Positions 63,163-64,000 of a DNA stretch of 64,000 bases are shown piece after piece. Both the position numbers and the translations under genes were made by a program. Location of the stretch: the NCBI GenBank assembly GCA_965277595.1, contig CBDIDH010000002.1:2728001-2792000 (forward strand), given 5' to 3'. Within the stretch, counting starts at the first letter, position 1. Each line of letters begins with the position of its first letter. Origin of the DNA: CBDIDH01 sp965277595. GTDB taxonomy: Bacteria; Planctomycetota; Planctomycetia; Isosphaerales; Isosphaeraceae. Under the pieces are notes generated by a model. That model had not been told where the DNA came from. It ran no database searches and worked only from the letters and a program-made list of their open reading frames with translations.

Positions 63163-64000
63163 TCAGTCCTCAAACATATCCCGATCATGCGTGACCCGGT
63201 TGCGTCCCGAGCGTTTGGAACGATAAAGCGCGCGATCAGCCTTCTCAACAAGATCGGCGGGGCATCCTCCTCCCGTGCTCAACGTCGCCGCGCCGAAGCT
63301 CGCGGTGACCGGGCAGAGCGGCCAGGGCCGAAGTTCGATCGCCCTGCGGAGCCGTTCGGCGGCCACCGAGGCCCCCCCCGCATCCGTCTCGGGCAAGAGC
63401 ACCGCGAATTCCTCGCCGCCATAACGCGCGACCAGGTCCGACGTCCGCATCACCCCTTGCAACACCTCGGCCACGCCCCGAAGCACCTCGTCCCCCGCCG
63501 GATGCCCATACGTGTCGTTATAAATTTTGAACCCATCCACATCCGCCAGAACCAGCGACAGAGGCGCCTTCTTCCTCGCCGCCAGGGAGTGCGCCGACTC
63601 CAGCCGTTCATTGAAATAGCGTCGATTTTTCAGGCCGGTCAGGGCATCCGTCACCGCGACCATCGCCAGCCGCGCGTTCGCCTCTTCCAGCGCCTTGCCC
63701 TGACTCTTGAGCGCGGCGTTCAACTCGCGCAAGGTTTCCTCGACCCGATGCCTCTCGGCAATCTCCTCGCGAAGACTGACCTCCGTCATCACCGACAACG
63801 CCAGATCCGCCAGGATATCCCGTTCTCGATCCGTCCACTCCCGCGCCTTGCCGTCCACCACGCAAAAAGCGCCCACGACATGCCCCGCATCCGTCCGCAA
63901 GGGTACGCCTAGATAAGCCACAACCCCCAGGTCGGCAATCGCCCGATCCCTCACGAACCGAGGGTCGCACCTTGCATCATTCACCGCCACGACCGACCCC
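63163..64000 (-). CDS. Diguanylate cyclase, GAF-GGDEF, 5' end missing
   Basis: The 3' 275-plus codons of a GGDEF protein that continues past the window end. The visible N-terminal part is the second half of a GAF domain (VAYLGVPLRTDAGHVVGAFC), then a coiled coil and a GGDEF domain with active-site RYGGEEFAVLLPE, preceded by DALTGLKNRRYFNE and DVDGFKIYNDTYGHPAGDEV. It should make cyclic di-GMP. An RxxD inhibitory site is not seen at the usual spot. A GTG at 63990 is not the true start since GAF would be broken. Confidence 0.9.
   Translation of the reverse strand, partial: GSVVAVNDARCDPRFVRDRAIADLGVVAYLGVPLRTDAGHVVGAFCVVDGKAREWTDRERDILADLALSVMTEVSLREEIAERHRVEETLRELNAALKSQGKALEEANARLAMVAVTDALTGLKNRRYFNERLESAHSLAARKKAPLSLVLADVDGFKIYNDTYGHPAGDEVLRGVAEVLQGVMRTSDLVARYGGEEFAVLLPETDAGGASVAAERLRRAIELRPWPLCPVTASFGAATLSTGGGCPADLVEKADRALYRSKRSGRNRVTHDRDMFED

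Overview
The window is high-GC bacterial chromosome from a planctomycete, most likely family Isosphaeraceae (inference from gene content, not from a marker gene). The diagnostic genes are two DUF1501 Tat-exported proteins beside a very large DUF1549/DUF1553 protein with a cytochrome-type CxxCH motif, a DUF1559 prepilin-like protein with the C-terminal H-X9-DG signature, an OmpL-like (BBP2) porin, and an exported protein carrying the N-terminal LExLExRxLL sorting motif. Genes are dense, on both strands, mostly in short operons with 4-base ATGA/GTGA overlaps. I see no rRNA, tRNA, CRISPR array, integrase or transposase.

Layout. 1-6.4 kb: AAA+ ATPase, a small membrane protein, an HI0933-type flavoprotein, and a coupled pair of a zinc-ribbon membrane protein and a lipoprotein-like exported protein. 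6.9-15.6 kb: DksA/TraR zinc-finger protein with a clear terminator, HtrA protease coupled to trpD, ppk1 and nfo on the minus strand, an RraA-like protein, msrA. 15.7-28 kb: the DUF1501/DUF1549 cluster, beta-propeller, small exported proteins, an SGNH-fold protein, a PNPOx-like protein and the porin. 28-29 kb is a gene-free, hairpin-rich stretch. 29-38 kb: housekeeping genes (YggS, YggU, aroA, aspS, der). 39-41 kb: two cobalamin genes (cobM, cbiA). 41.3-43.9 kb: a DNA-repair pair (MBL-fold exonuclease plus ATP-dependent DNA ligase). 44-46.2 kb: prepilin, GGQ release-factor-like protein, GNAT enzyme. 46.5-52 kb: flippase, polyprenyl-phosphate glycosyltransferase, GT-C-like membrane protein, TolC. 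52-58.6 kb: exported and small membrane proteins, HAD phosphatase, SMP-30-like lactonase, DUF488. 58.9-64 kb: hybrid histidine kinase, csrA, and a diguanylate cyclase cut by the window end.

The most unusual thing is not a gene. Many intergenic gaps carry the same kind of element: runs of degenerate 7-base units (CGGTCAT/CGGTCCT) preceded by the reverse-complement units (GATGACC) across a short, often AT-rich spacer, so each can form a long hairpin. I count eight such inverted elements plus two one-armed ones, and related 7-8 base arrays (TTTGCCC, TGTCCTTC, TTTCCC) in other gaps. The best (38070-38175) pairs 25 of 27 bases; the largest has 25 tandem heptamers. In every inverted copy the GACC arm comes first on the plus strand.

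Other points of note are a membrane protein whose only well-placed start under a strong ribosome binding site is ATC (46496), a 237-residue protein made of three repeats with an exact 69-residue period, and a GDSL-family protein with Thr in place of the nucleophilic Ser. All calls are from reading the sequence; no database search was run.
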